A stretch of 64,000 nucleotides of DNA from Ornithinimicrobium faecis (GCF_023923225.1 NZ_CP099489.1:744001-808000), one strand, 5' to 3'; shown: positions 7,862 through 17,160, counted from the first letter of the stretch. Numbers and translations are program-made. Notes: generated by a model from the letters alone, not told the origin.

Positions 7862-9094
7862 ATGTCCACCATCAAGCAGATCCGCGACGACGCCGCCAAG
7901 GCCGTCGAGACCGTCACCGGCGAGGCCAGCAAGCGTGTCGAGGATGTGACCGCCGAGGTCGCCAAGTCCTCCGCTGCAGCGCGCGCCGAGGCGACCCGTG
8001 TCGCCAGCGACCCCACCCCGCTCTACGCCGTTGTCGGCCTGACCGACACGGTGGTCGAGCGTGCCCGTGAGACCGTGAACGAGACCGTCGCCCGCGCCGG
8101 CAAGGTCGGCAAGGCCCTGTCGCCGAAGGTCATCTCCAAGACCGTCACCGACCGGGCCAGCGACGTCTCCAAGTTCGCCGAGTCCCTGCCGGGCAAGGCC
8201 GTCAACGACGTCACCGAGGGTCTGGGCAAGGTCCAGGCTGGTTACGAGGGTCTCGCCAAGCGCGGCCAGGGTCTCGTCGGCCGCGTCAAGGACCAGCAGG
8301 CCACCAAGGACCTGACCAAGCAGGTCAACACTGTTGTCGAGCAGGGCAAGCAGCTGCTGGGCACCGCCTCCAAGGGCGTCACCGACACCCGCAGCGCTGC
8401 CAAGGCCACCGTGACCAAGAGCCGTCGTCAGGCCGCTGGCGCCGTTGCCGACGTCGTCGCTGGTGAGGACGTCACGGTCGCCACGAAGTCTGGCTCCGCG
8501 AAGTCCACCACCGCAAAGTCCAGCTCGGCGAAGGCCGGCACCCGCAAGTCCGCCGCGACGAAGCCGGCTGCTCGGCGCACCACGAAGACCGGGGCGACGA
8601 AGACGGCCAGCAAGAGCGCTGCGACCAAGCCTGTCGCGAAGTCCACGGCCACCAAGTCCACGACGCCGAAGGCTGCCAGCACGTCGGCCGCGACGAAGCC
8701 GGCCGCGAAGTCGACGGCCACCAAGAGCACGGCGACCAAGTCCGCGTCGACGAAGCCGGCCGCGAAGTCCACGGCCACCAAGAGCGCCACGACCAAGTCC
8801 GCCACGACCAAGTCCGCCGCGACCAAGTCCGCCGCGACCAAGTCCGCCGCGACGAAACCGGCCGCGAAGTCGACGGCCACCAAGTCGACGGCGAGCAAGA
8901 GCGCCACGACGAAGCCGGCCAGCTCCAGCTCGGCCAACTCCACCCAGGCGACCGCCAAGCGCACGGCCACCACGGCCAGCAACTCGGTCAACAAGACCGC
9001 TGCCGCTGCCCAGGACGTCCTGGCCGAGACCGCCAAGGTGGCCGACAAGGCCGTCGAGGCGACCACGACGACCGCTGCCAAGGTCGGCAACTGA
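7862..9094 (+). CDS. HbhA-like helical protein with long Lys/Ala/Thr/Ser-rich tail
   Basis: A 410-residue protein in two parts. Residues 1-200 are helical and coiled-coil-prone, with segments like heparin-binding hemagglutinin (YEGLAKRGQGLVGRVKDQQ, then VEQGKQLLGTASK). Residues about 200-395 are a low-complexity basic tail of KSTATKS, TKPAAKS and TKSAATKS units, much longer than the mycobacterial HbhA tail and similar to histone H1-like tails. A strong ribosome site (AAGGAG) precedes the ATG. The upstream XRE gene supports homology to the hbhA locus. Possible roles are surface adhesion, DNA or polyphosphate binding; the sequence alone cannot decide. Confidence 0.82.
   Translation: MSTIKQIRDDAAKAVETVTGEASKRVEDVTAEVAKSSAAARAEATRVASDPTPLYAVVGLTDTVVERARETVNETVARAGKVGKALSPKVISKTVTDRASDVSKFAESLPGKAVNDVTEGLGKVQAGYEGLAKRGQGLVGRVKDQQATKDLTKQVNTVVEQGKQLLGTASKGVTDTRSAAKATVTKSRRQAAGAVADVVAGEDVTVATKSGSAKSTTAKSSSAKAGTRKSAATKPAARRTTKTGATKTASKSAATKPVAKSTATKSTTPKAASTSAATKPAAKSTATKSTATKSASTKPAAKSTATKSATTKSATTKSAATKSAATKSAATKPAAKSTATKSTASKSATTKPASSSSANSTQATAKRTATTASNSVNKTAAAAQDVLAETAKVADKAVEATTTTAAKVGN
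8486..8935 (+). repeat. degenerate in-frame repeats encoding the KxxATK tail
   Basis: Imperfect short repeats built from ACCAAGTCC, GCCGCGACC and ACGAAGCCG blocks; the unit ACCAAGTCCGCCGCG occurs several times in a row around 8800-8850. The array can change length by slippage without shifting the frame. Confidence 0.75.
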
Positions 9095-9156
9095 CCAACA
9101 CCCACCGGCCTGACCGGCTGTGGATGACCACTGCGGTGGGGTTTAGGCTCATGGCC

Positions 9157-10140
9157 GTGACCCCACCGCAGTCGTCGTCTGAGCACCCCCTGCACACAGC
9201 CCCCGTCGTGGCCCAGGTTGACCGGTCCGGCTTCGTCGAGTCGGTGCATCACGGCATCGTCGCGGCGACCGGCGCCGACGGAGGCCTGGAGCTCGCGATC
9301 GGACCGGTGGACGCACCGATGTTCCCCCGGTCCTCCAACAAGCCGGTGCAGGCCCTGGCCATGCTCCGGTGCGGGCTCGACCTGCCAGACCACCTGCTGT
9401 CGCTGGCCTGCGCCAGCCACAACGGTGAGGAGTTCCACCGCGAGGGAGTCCGCGAGATCCTGGCCGGCGCTGGGCTGACCGAGGACGACCTGCAGAACAC
9501 CCCCGACCGCCCGATCTATCCGCCCGAGCGCGAGCGCTGGATCGCCGAGGGCCTCGCCCCCAGCTCCATCGGGCAGAACTGCTCGGGCAAGCACGCGGGG
9601 ATGCTCGCCACCTGTGTGGTCAACGGGTGGGACACCGCGACCTACCGCGACCCCGGGCACCCGCTCCAGGTCGCCATGGCCGACACCCTCGCGGACCTGG
9701 CGGGAGAGCCGATTGCGGCCACCGGCATCGACGGGTGCGGGGCCCCGGTGATGGCGATCAGCACGGCCGGTCTCGCCAGAGCGTTCGGTCGTCTCGCCTC
9801 CGCGTCAGAAGACACGCCTGAGGGGCGGATCGCACGGGCGATCCGCAGCCACCCGGACTATCTGGGCGGCACCGACCGTGATGTCACGAGCCTGATCCGC
9901 GCCGTCCCCGGCCTGATCGCCAAGGACGGCGCCGAGGCGGTCTATGCCATCGGACTGGCCGACGGACGCGGCATCGCCCTGAAGATCGCTGATGGCAACC
10001 AACGAGCTCGCACGGTCGTGGCCCGCGCTGCCCTGGAGTGCTTGGGGGTCACCGGGGACCTCAGCGCCCTTGACCCCGACCCGATCCTGGGCCACGGCGA
10101 TCCGGTGGGGACGATCAGCCCCATCGGCCTCGACGCCTGA
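9157..10140 (+). CDS. L-asparaginase II family protein (R. etli type)
   Basis: Hydrolyses asparagine to aspartate and ammonia; this is the class 3 family (PF06089), unrelated to E. coli AnsA/AnsB. In the 327-residue product the catalytic region RSSNKPVQ (58-65) holds the Ser-Lys pair, and NCSGKHAGML (141-150) with GIDGCGAP holds the conserved cysteines and lysine. The GTG at 9157 lies 7 bases after TAGGCT (9144-9149); ATG 9151 is the alternative. Its stop is followed after 3 bases by dtd, so the two are probably co-transcribed. Confidence 0.92.
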   Translation: MTPPQSSSEHPLHTAPVVAQVDRSGFVESVHHGIVAATGADGGLELAIGPVDAPMFPRSSNKPVQALAMLRCGLDLPDHLLSLACASHNGEEFHREGVREILAGAGLTEDDLQNTPDRPIYPPERERWIAEGLAPSSIGQNCSGKHAGMLATCVVNGWDTATYRDPGHPLQVAMADTLADLAGEPIAATGIDGCGAPVMAISTAGLARAFGRLASASEDTPEGRIARAIRSHPDYLGGTDRDVTSLIRAVPGLIAKDGAEAVYAIGLADGRGIALKIADGNQRARTVVARAALECLGVTGDLSALDPDPILGHGDPVGTISPIGLDA

Positions 10141-10143
10141 GTC

Positions 10144-10569
10144 GTGCGCGCCGTCCTGCAGCGGGTCACCCGGGCCAGCGTGCGCGTGGGGGATCGTGTC
10201 GTCGGCGCCATCGAGCGCCCCGGGCTGCTCGCGCTCGTCGCCGCCACGCACGACGACTCGGCGGTTGACGTCGAACGGATGGCCCGCAAGATCGCGGAGC
10301 TGCGCATCCTGCCGGACGAGACCTCGGTCCTCGACTCCGGGGCGGCAGTGCTCGTCGTCAGCCAGTTCACGCTCTATGGCGACACCCGCAAGGGCCGACG
10401 TCCGGGCTGGTCGCAGGCCGCGCCGAGGCCGGTGGCCGAGCCGCTCGTCGACGCGGTGGCTGAGGCGCTGCGGCAGCGGGGCATCGAGGTGGCCACCGGG
10501 CAGTTCGGCGCCGACATGCAGGTGGAGCTGGTCAACGACGGACCGTTCACGCTCGTCGTCGACACCTGA
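10144..10569 (+). CDS. dtd: D-aminoacyl-tRNA deacylase
   Basis: Removes D-amino acids (and glycine) mischarged on tRNA. Full length at 141 residues, beginning [15 protein letters not shown]. Both active-site motifs are intact: SQFTLYGD (73-80) and NDGPFTL near residue 131, an accepted NxGP(V/F)T form. GTG start only 3 bases after the asparaginase stop implies translational coupling. Confidence 0.96.
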   Translation: MRAVLQRVTRASVRVGDRVVGAIERPGLLALVAATHDDSAVDVERMARKIAELRILPDETSVLDSGAAVLVVSQFTLYGDTRKGRRPGWSQAAPRPVAEPLVDAVAEALRQRGIEVATGQFGADMQVELVNDGPFTLVVDT

Positions 10570-10651
10570 CCAGCTGACCCACGCACCCAGCCGGACGGTC
10601 GGGTGCGGTCGAGATGACGGGCCACGCGGCGCGGGACCTTAGGCTTGTCCC

Positions 10652-10981
10652 ATGCCGACCTTCTTCGACGTCCAGCAGTGGGTGGGGCTCGCCCTGGGAG
10701 CCCTCGCCCTCGGCATCCAGGTCTGGGCGCTCGTTGACGCACTGCTCACCCGCGGTGACGCGTTCGTGGCCGCTGGCAAACGGACCAAGGGTTTCTGGCT
10801 GGCCATCACCGGCGTCGCCAGCGCGGTCGGGCTGGTCCACCTCTATCAGCCGTTCGGCATGTTCAACCTGATCGCCATCGTCGCCGCAGCGGTCTATCTG
10901 ACCGACGTCCGCCCCGCGCTCGCCCAGATCCGAGGCCGTGGCCGCCGCGGAGGATCCCGCGGGTCCTACGGTCCGTGGTGA
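10652..10981 (+). CDS. DUF2516 small membrane protein
   Basis: 109-residue integral membrane protein with three hydrophobic segments (VGLALGALALGIQVWALVDA, WLAITGVASAVGLV, FNLIAIVAAAVYL) and a basic Arg/Gly-rich C-terminus. DUF2516 proteins follow hbhA in mycobacteria, so the order XRE-hbhA-DUF2516 is kept here with asparaginase and dtd inserted. The ATG follows TAGGCT (10640-10645) by 6 bases. Function unknown. The stop overlaps the next gene by 4 bases. Confidence 0.9.
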   Translation: MPTFFDVQQWVGLALGALALGIQVWALVDALLTRGDAFVAAGKRTKGFWLAITGVASAVGLVHLYQPFGMFNLIAIVAAAVYLTDVRPALAQIRGRGRRGGSRGSYGPW

Positions 10982-11799
10982 CCCCGCCCCACACCGCTTT
11001 CGTGGACGGCCCCACCGGGCCCCTGGAGACGCTCACGGCCGGTCGCGGTGAGCCACGCACCGTCTTCGCCCACGGCCTGGCCGGGTCCATTCCCACCACC
11101 CGCCCCTATGCGGGCAAGGTGCCAGGGGCCCGCACGTTCCTGCACTTTCGCGGGCACGGTCGCTCAGCGACCCCTGACGGATCCTGGCCGTATGCCGATC
11201 TGGCGGCTGAGCTCTGGACCGTCGCCGACCGCGTGGGCGCCACCCAGGCGCTGGGCATCAGCATGGGAGCCGGTGCCCTGTGTGCAGGCCTCGCCGCTGA
11301 CCCGGACCGCTTCGAGCGGGTCGTTCTCGTGCTGCCCGCCGCGATCGACCGGCCACGCCAGGATGCCGCGATGGCACGCTTTGCCGCGCTCGCCGCACTG
11401 GTCGACGCGGGCGACCGCGAGGGCATCGCTGCGCACCTGCTCGCCGAGGAGCCCGCAGCCGTGCGGGGTGACGCGGGGGCGCAACACTGGGCACGAGAGC
11501 AGGCCGGACGGCTGGTCGGCTCCGGGGTTGCCAACGGCCTGCGCTCGCTGCCGGGGCAGGTTCCCGTCACCGACCGGGCGTTGTTGACCCGAGTGACCGC
11601 ACCCGTGCTGCTGCTCGCCCAGGAGGGTGATGGTGCGCACCCCGACTCCGTCGCCCGCGAGCTGGCCGAGGTGCTACCGTCAGCGATCCTGCAGGTGCTG
11701 CCCCCGGGCGGCATCATGTGGCAGCATCGATCTCACGTCCGTGACCTGGTGGGGGAGTTCCTGACGCCTGCTGCGGACCGGACCGCAACCGACCTTTAA
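10978..11799 (+). CDS. alpha/beta-fold hydrolase
   Basis: 273-residue cytosolic hydrolase. The nucleophile elbow GISMGAG is near residues 92-98, the oxyanion region HGLAGS near the N-terminus, an acid candidate in QEGDGAHPD, and the catalytic histidine in MWQHRSHVRDLV at the C-terminus. The GTG at 10978 overlaps the DUF2516 stop (GTGA), showing coupling. Substrate cannot be read from the sequence. Confidence 0.88.
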   Translation: MTPPHTAFVDGPTGPLETLTAGRGEPRTVFAHGLAGSIPTTRPYAGKVPGARTFLHFRGHGRSATPDGSWPYADLAAELWTVADRVGATQALGISMGAGALCAGLAADPDRFERVVLVLPAAIDRPRQDAAMARFAALAALVDAGDREGIAAHLLAEEPAAVRGDAGAQHWAREQAGRLVGSGVANGLRSLPGQVPVTDRALLTRVTAPVLLLAQEGDGAHPDSVARELAEVLPSAILQVLPPGGIMWQHRSHVRDLVGEFLTPAADRTATDL

Positions 11800-11811
11800 G
11801 AGAGCACGCCC

Positions 11812-12282
11812 ATGACCGACCCCAGCTCGCCGGCCCGCCATGTCCTGACACCGGAGGAGCTGGCCGATGCTGCCCGGCCCCAGACAACTGAGCCGTCACC
11901 GACGTCCTATCGCGACCGCACGCAGGATGTCTTTGTGGTCGAGCGACCGTGGGGACAGTTCCAGCAGTTCGCCACCAACGAGCGGGTGACCGTCAAGACG
12001 GTGACGATCGCCCCCGGACAGCGGCTGTCGCTGCAGCACCACGCGGAGCGCAACGAGATGTGGCAGGTGCTGGACCACCCCGTCGAGATCACCCTGGGTG
12101 AGCGCACCTGGTCGGCCGAGCCGGGGGAGCTGGTGTGGGTGCCGGTCGGCACCCTCCACCGGATGGGCAACACGGGCGAGCAGCCGGCGCGGGTCCTCGA
12201 GCTGGCCTTCGGTGACTTCGACGAGGCCGACATCACGCGGGTGCAGGACGACTACCGCCGCGAGTGCGACACCGAGGCCTGA
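11812..12282 (+). CDS. mannose-6-phosphate isomerase type II-like cupin
   Basis: Single cupin of 156 residues corresponding to the C-terminal isomerase half of bifunctional GMP/PMI enzymes. Motif 1 appears as PGQRLSLQHHAERNEMWQVL and motif 2 as ELVWVPVGTLHRMGNTG, giving the His/His/Glu/His metal set. No nucleotidyltransferase half is present. It lies 12 bases after the hydrolase stop. Whether it isomerises mannose-6-phosphate or only binds sugar is not established. Confidence 0.87.
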   Translation: MTDPSSPARHVLTPEELADAARPQTTEPSPTSYRDRTQDVFVVERPWGQFQQFATNERVTVKTVTIAPGQRLSLQHHAERNEMWQVLDHPVEITLGERTWSAEPGELVWVPVGTLHRMGNTGEQPARVLELAFGDFDEADITRVQDDYRRECDTEA

Positions 12283-12293
12283 CCTCCGAGCGA

Positions 12294-13118
12294 TCAATCC
12301 GCGGGAGCCACTGCCGCCCAGGCGATCTCCAGCTCTCCCAGGCGCCACCGGTGCCGCGTGCCCAGCACCGGCCAACCGCGCGTCTGCAGGTCGGCCACCG
12401 TGGCCAGGAAACGCTGCCGCGCGCCGTAGGGCGCGTGACCTGCGGCCCGGGCCCACGCCGCATCGAGGTCGCCCATCAGGTCGTGCACCCGCTCGCCGGG
12501 CACGTTGCGGTGGATCAGCACCTTGGGGAGCCGCTCGGCCACCGCTGAGGGCGTCTCGATGTCGCGCAGTCGCCAGGACAGGGTGAGGGAGCGTGGGTCC
12601 GGCCGCCCGTCCACGCCGCGGCGCACGTCAACCCAGGAGCCCAGCCTCCCCAGCTCGTTGCAGGTGCCCTCCACGAGCGCCCCGTCGGGAGCCAGCCGAC
12701 CGACCAACCGGGACCAGGCCGCCTCGACCTGCCCCTCGTCATACTGCCGCAGGACGTTGAACGCACGGATCAGGACCGGTGACCCACCGCCCGGGACAGG
12801 CACCTCGAAGCCGCCGAGGGCAAAGGCCAGGTGAGGTGGGTCCTCGTGCGGGGCCGCGGCAGCGACCCGCGCCTGATCGATCTCCAGGCCGACCACGCGC
12901 ACGTCGGGCCGCACGGCGGCCAGGCGGGTGTGGAGCTCGACCGTGGTGACCGGGTGGGCGCCATAGCCCAGATCGACGACGACGGGGTCTGCAGCGTTGC
13001 GCAGCAGGCGGCCATGGGTGTGCACGACCCACCGGTCGACCCGTCGCAAGCGGTTGGGGTTGGTGGTGCCGCGGGTCACCGTGCCGACCGGTCGGGTCGC
13101 TCTGATCGCACCAGCCAC
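12294..13118 (-). CDS. class I SAM-dependent methyltransferase-like protein
   Basis: About 274 residues with a Rossmann-type SAM motif VVVDLGYGAHP near residue 45 and later VVGLEIDQARV and RAFNVLRQY segments. TVTRGTTNPNRLRRVDRW is a conserved N-terminal block of this actinobacterial group. Divergent from mshA. I placed the start at GTG 13118, which follows TATCGT by 6 bases; GTG 13163, TTG 13142 or the farther 13256 are open but the last would overlap mshA. Substrate unknown; it lies between mshA and the cupin gene. Confidence 0.78.
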   Translation of the reverse strand: MAGAIRATRPVGTVTRGTTNPNRLRRVDRWVVHTHGRLLRNAADPVVVDLGYGAHPVTTVELHTRLAAVRPDVRVVGLEIDQARVAAAAPHEDPPHLAFALGGFEVPVPGGGSPVLIRAFNVLRQYDEGQVEAAWSRLVGRLAPDGALVEGTCNELGRLGSWVDVRRGVDGRPDPRSLTLSWRLRDIETPSAVAERLPKVLIHRNVPGERVHDLMGDLDAAWARAAGHAPYGARQRFLATVADLQTRGWPVLGTRHRWRLGELEIAWAAVAPAD

Positions 13119-13182
13119 AGCACCACGATAGGGGTCGTGCAAGACTGAATCGTCAGGGACCACGGTGTGAGGAGTGCGCTGC

Positions 13183-14493
13183 GTGAGTGAGAGCGACCGG
13201 GTGCGTCGGGTGGCGATGCTCAGCGTCCACACCTCCCCGTTGGATCCTCCGGGCACCGGGGACGCCGGCGGCCTGAACGTCTATGTGGTCGAGACAGCCC
13301 GCCGGCTCGCCGCGCGCGGGACCGAGGTGGAGATCTTCACCCGGGCCACCGACGGCTCCCTGCCAGAGACCGTGCGGATGGGGCCGGGCATCCTGGTCCA
13401 CCACGTGCCGGCCGGCCCGTTCGAGGGGCTGGGCAAGGACGACCTGCCGGGCCAGTTGTGCGCCTTCGCTGCTGGCGTGATGCGCACTGCGGCAGGCAGA
13501 CCCGAGCAGTGGTATGACGTGGTCCACTCGCACTACTGGCTCTCTGGGCAGGTGGGTTGGCTGGCTGCAGACCGCTGGAACGTGCCGCTGGTGCACACCA
13601 TGCACACCATGGCCCGGGTCAAGAACGCGCAGCTGGCCGAGGGGGACAGCGCCGAGCCCCCCGGCCGAGAGATCGGGGAGGCCCAGGTGGTGGAGGCAGC
13701 GAGCGTCCTCGTGGCCAACACCGACGAGGAGGCCGGTCAGTTGGTGCGGCTCTATGACGCCGACCCGGACAAGGTCCACGTGGTGCCGCCGGGGGTTGAC
13801 CTCGGTGTCTTCCGGCCCGGTGATCAGAGCGACGCGCGGCGCGCCATCGGGGTCCCCGAGGACGCCGAGCTGGTGCTGTTCGTCGGCCGGATCCAGCCGC
13901 TGAAGGCCCCAGACGTCCTGATCCGGGCTGCCGCTGAGCTGATGCGCCGCGACCCGACGAGGCGCGACAAGCTGATGGTGGGCGTGCTGGGCGGTCCCTC
14001 CGGATCGGGCCTGGCACACCCGGAGTCGTTGCAGGAGTTGGCCGGCGAGCTGGGGCTGGAGGACCGGGTGCGCTTCGTGCCGCCGGTCTCCCGCGCCGAG
14101 CTGGCCCAGTGGTATCGCGCGGCCGACCTGGTCACCGTGCCCAGTTATAGCGAGTCCTTCGGACTGGTCGCCGTGGAGTCGCTGGCCAGCGGCACGCCGG
14201 TGGTGGCTGCCGCCGTGGGTGGGCTGCCCGTCGCCGTCGGGGACGGCGGCATACTGCTGGACGGTCACGACCCGGCCCTCTGGGCCGACGCCATCGCGGA
14301 GCTGCTCGATGATGACGAGCGCCGCCAGGCGCTGGCCGATGCCGGTGTCCGCCACGCTGCCGGCTTTGGCTGGGACCGCACCGTTGACCGGCTCGACGAG
14401 GTCTATCGCCAGGCGCGCGTGGATCACCAGCACCTGGGCATCGACGGCGCCCACCACCTCCTGGACCAGGTCCCGAGCATGGTGTCGCCGTGA
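13183..14493 (+). CDS. mshA: D-inositol-3-phosphate glycosyltransferase (MshA)
   Basis: First committed step of mycothiol synthesis: transfers GlcNAc from UDP-GlcNAc to inositol-1(3)-phosphate. The 436-residue GT-B fold begins with [19 protein letters not shown], keeps [11 protein letters not shown] and the C-terminal donor site [20 protein letters not shown] with the E-x7-E pattern. GTG 13183 has a GAGGAG ribosome site at 13169-13174, which argues against the in-frame GTG at 13174 inside that site. Overlaps ybjN by 4 bases. The order mshA-ybjN-phosphoglycerate mutase-senX3/regX3 is shared with mycobacteria. Confidence 0.96.
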   Translation: MSESDRVRRVAMLSVHTSPLDPPGTGDAGGLNVYVVETARRLAARGTEVEIFTRATDGSLPETVRMGPGILVHHVPAGPFEGLGKDDLPGQLCAFAAGVMRTAAGRPEQWYDVVHSHYWLSGQVGWLAADRWNVPLVHTMHTMARVKNAQLAEGDSAEPPGREIGEAQVVEAASVLVANTDEEAGQLVRLYDADPDKVHVVPPGVDLGVFRPGDQSDARRAIGVPEDAELVLFVGRIQPLKAPDVLIRAAAELMRRDPTRRDKLMVGVLGGPSGSGLAHPESLQELAGELGLEDRVRFVPPVSRAELAQWYRAADLVTVPSYSESFGLVAVESLASGTPVVAAAVGGLPVAVGDGGILLDGHDPALWADAIAELLDDDERRQALADAGVRHAAGFGWDRTVDRLDEVYRQARVDHQHLGIDGAHHLLDQVPSMVSP

Positions 14494-15038
14494 GTGCCCC
14501 CGCGGACGGGGTGGCCGGCGGACTGGACCGGCTGCGGGCGGCGTTGCAGGAGACCGGAGTTGAGTTTGCCGACGGCACCAGGGAGGGCGAGCTCGTCGTC
14601 ACCCTGCCGGGGGAGCGCAAGCTCAAGACCGTCTGCTCGCTGGTCGTGGGCGTCAACGCAGTCTCGGTGCAGGCGTTCGTGATCCGGCGTCCTGATGAGA
14701 ACCACGAGAAGTTCTACACCTCCCTGCTGCGTCGCAACCTGCGGCTGCCGGGCATGGCCTATGCCATCGACGGATCGGGCGACGTCTATCTGACCGGCCG
14801 GTTGCCGCTGGCCGCGATCGATGCCGCGAGCATCGACCGGCTCCTGGGCACCGTGCTGACTGCGTGCGACGAGCCATTCAACGAGCTCCTCGTGATCGGG
14901 TTCCTGACCTCGATGCGCACGGAGTGGCGCTGGCGCCTCTCGCGGGGGGAGTCGACCGCCAACCTTGAGGCCTTCCGTCACCTGCTCGAGGGAACCGAGG
15001 ACGTGACGGGTGAGTCTGAGGGGCATGGAACTCACTGA
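14490..15038 (+). CDS. YbjN domain-containing protein
   Basis: 182-residue cytosolic protein with a YbjN fold ([40 protein letters not shown]). YbjN proteins resemble type III secretion chaperones and are often found beside mshA in actinobacteria, as here, where its GTG overlaps the mshA stop (GTGA). No catalytic residues are evident. The role in mycothiol metabolism or stress is only suggested by position. Confidence 0.9.
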   Translation: MSAPADGVAGGLDRLRAALQETGVEFADGTREGELVVTLPGERKLKTVCSLVVGVNAVSVQAFVIRRPDENHEKFYTSLLRRNLRLPGMAYAIDGSGDVYLTGRLPLAAIDAASIDRLLGTVLTACDEPFNELLVIGFLTSMRTEWRWRLSRGESTANLEAFRHLLEGTEDVTGESEGHGTH

Positions 15039-15456
15039 GGGTCGGGACCGCTGGTGGAGCGTTGGCCTGCTCGTGATCGCGCTGTTGGTGACCGTCGCCG
15101 CGTGTGGCACGGGGGGCGGTGCACAGGCAGGGGACCCCGGGGCGACGACGGGCCCCGGCGAGGACAAGGTCGTGGCGGTCCACGACGAGGTGCGGTTCTA
15201 TCCCGCCTGCGGCAACGAGGTGCTCCGTTACGAGGGACTCGAGCTCTACATGCTGCTCCCGGAGGAGGACATCGAGACCCTGCGCCTCGGCCACGGCACC
15301 TCCGTCCAGGCCCCCGTGGTGGCCCCTCCCGGACCGGGCGAAGACGTGGGCACGTTGACCGTCTATGGCGACGGATATGCCCGGTTCGTCTCCGACAATG
15401 GTGAATTCGACGTCTGGCTCACGCCCGAGCACCGCGACTACAACTGGGTCTGCTGA
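15010..15456 (+). CDS. putative small lipoprotein
   Basis: 148 residues. A signal segment WWSVGLLVIALLVTVAAC ends in a lipobox with the lipid-modified cysteine at residue 32, followed by a Gly-rich linker and a 100-residue extracellular domain with no motif I recognise (two further Cys, one at the very C-terminus). The start at 15010 has GAGG nine bases upstream and overlaps the end of ybjN; ATG 15025 is the alternative, but its GAGGGG is too close. Export is well supported, function unknown. Confidence 0.75.
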   Translation: MSLRGMELTEGRDRWWSVGLLVIALLVTVAACGTGGGAQAGDPGATTGPGEDKVVAVHDEVRFYPACGNEVLRYEGLELYMLLPEEDIETLRLGHGTSVQAPVVAPPGPGEDVGTLTVYGDGYARFVSDNGEFDVWLTPEHRDYNWVC

Positions 15457-15463
15457 CGCCGAC

Positions 15464-15484
15464 ACCAGGTCTGCTGGACCTGGT
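15464..15484. terminator. hairpin between convergent lipoprotein gene and gpmI
   Basis: 8-bp perfect arms ACCAGGTC / GACCTGGT with a 5-base loop, just after the lipoprotein stop and before the end of gpmI on the other strand. No T-run follows. Confidence 0.5.
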
Positions 15485-15519
15485 CTGCTGGCCGGGTCAC
15501 AGCGGCAGTCCCGTCTGAG

Positions 15520-17160
15520 TCAGGCTGGCGCTATGAGTGCCGGGCGGTAGTCCTGCGGGACCTCCAGGTCGAGCAGGACCAGGAGGGTCGCTGCCAGGTT
15601 GGACAGCCCGGGTGCCTCCACGCCCTCGGCCGGCTCCCAGCGGTGGCCGGAGTAGTCGACGACATAGAGCGGGACCGGATTGGTGGAGTGCGCGGTCTTC
15701 CACAGTGGCGTGCCGTCCTGGGACGTGCGCGGTTGCCCCTGCTTGTCGCGCTCGACCATGTCCTCGCTGTTGCCGTGGTCAGCCGTGACGACCAGGCAAC
15801 CGCCAGCGGCCTCAACCGCTGTCGCGATGCGTCCGACGGCCTCATCGACGGCCTCGACGGCGGTGATCGTGGCCTCGAAGTTGCCGGTGTGGCCCACCAT
15901 GTCGCCGCCGGCCAGGTTGGAGCGCAGGAAGGTGTAGCCACCCTCCTCGAGCGCCTTGATGACGTAGTCCGCCGTCTCGGCGGCCTTCATGCGGGGTGCC
16001 TTGTCGAACTCGATCTGGTCGGACGGGATGTCGATGTAGGTCTCGGTCTCCGCGTCGAACGGATCGGACCGGTTGCCGTTCCAGAAATAGGTCATGTGGC
16101 CATACTTCTGAGTCTCCGAGGCGGCCAGCTGGTGCATCCCGGACCGGGCGATGACCTCGCTGACCGTGTCGGTGATCGTCGGTGGCTGCACCAGGCGGAC
16201 CGGCGGCATGTTGGTGTCGCCGTCATAGAGCGTCATGCCAGCGAAGAAGATGTCAGGGACCGTGCCGCGGTCGAAGCCGGCGAAGCCGTCGCCCTCGACG
16301 AAGGCGCGGGTCAGCTCGATCGCACGGTCCCCGCGGAAGTTGAAGATGATGACGGCGTCGCCGTCACGAACGGGGCCGACCGCCTCACCGTCCGCGTCGA
16401 CGACCGTGAAGGCCTCGAGCAGCTGGTCGCTGATGCCGGGAGTCTCCTCGCGGAGTGTGGTGATGGCCTTGCTGACTGACTCGAACGGGCGGGCCTCGCC
16501 CTGCACGTGGGCGCGCCACCCGGCCTCGACGACGCCCCAGTTGGCCTCGTAGCGGTCCATGGTGGTGACCATGCGGCCACCGCCCGAGGCGATCTGCCAG
16601 TCCAGGTCGGTCCCGTCGGTGCGCTCCACCAGGGCCTCCTCGAGGCGTGCTGCGAAGCGGTCGGCAGTGCGGTCCTCCACATCTCGCCCATCAAAGAGCG
16701 TGTGCAGCCGCAGCCGGGTCACACCGTCGCTCTTGGCGTGGTCCAGCAGCAGCATGAGGTGATCCCACGACGAGTGCACGTTGCCGTCGCTGAGCAACCC
16801 GATCAGGTGCAGTGCCGAGCCGTCGGCGGTCGCGGCGGCCACCGCGTCCTGCCAGGCGCCCTCCCAGATCTCACCGCCACGGACCGCGTCGTCGACCCGC
16901 TTGGCGCCCTGCGGGATGATCCGCCCAGCGCCCATCGTGTTGTGCCCGACCTCGGAGTTGCCCATGTCACTGTCGCTGGACAGGCCGACATGAGTGCCGT
17001 GGGCAGCGACCTCGAGGTGGATGCCGGTGTCCCGCAGACGATCCAACTGCGGTGTGGCGGCAGCAGCGACGGCGTCATAGGCATCGCCGGTGCCCGTGCC
17101 GACGCCGTCCATGACCACCAGGACCAGGGGCCGCACGCCGGGGGTGGTCGTGGTGCTCAC
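15520..17160 (-). CDS. gpmI: 2,3-bisphosphoglycerate-independent phosphoglycerate mutase
   Basis: Glycolysis/gluconeogenesis enzyme that interconverts 3- and 2-phosphoglycerate using two Mn ions and a phosphoserine. In the 546-residue product the metal Asp is in VVMDGVG (D18), the catalytic Ser is S69 in MGNSEVGH, and the C-terminal metal site VVTADHGNSEDM is intact. The GTG at 17160 overlaps the regX3 stop by 4 bases, so it is the third gene of a senX3-regX3-gpmI operon. Mycobacteria have the unrelated dPGM gene gpm1 next to senX3, so this looks like replacement by an analogue in the same neighbourhood. Confidence 0.96.
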   Translation of the reverse strand: MSTTTTPGVRPLVLVVMDGVGTGTGDAYDAVAAAATPQLDRLRDTGIHLEVAAHGTHVGLSSDSDMGNSEVGHNTMGAGRIIPQGAKRVDDAVRGGEIWEGAWQDAVAAATADGSALHLIGLLSDGNVHSSWDHLMLLLDHAKSDGVTRLRLHTLFDGRDVEDRTADRFAARLEEALVERTDGTDLDWQIASGGGRMVTTMDRYEANWGVVEAGWRAHVQGEARPFESVSKAITTLREETPGISDQLLEAFTVVDADGEAVGPVRDGDAVIIFNFRGDRAIELTRAFVEGDGFAGFDRGTVPDIFFAGMTLYDGDTNMPPVRLVQPPTITDTVSEVIARSGMHQLAASETQKYGHMTYFWNGNRSDPFDAETETYIDIPSDQIEFDKAPRMKAAETADYVIKALEEGGYTFLRSNLAGGDMVGHTGNFEATITAVEAVDEAVGRIATAVEAAGGCLVVTADHGNSEDMVERDKQGQPRTSQDGTPLWKTAHSTNPVPLYVVDYSGHRWEPAEGVEAPGLSNLAATLLVLLDLEVPQDYRPALIAPA

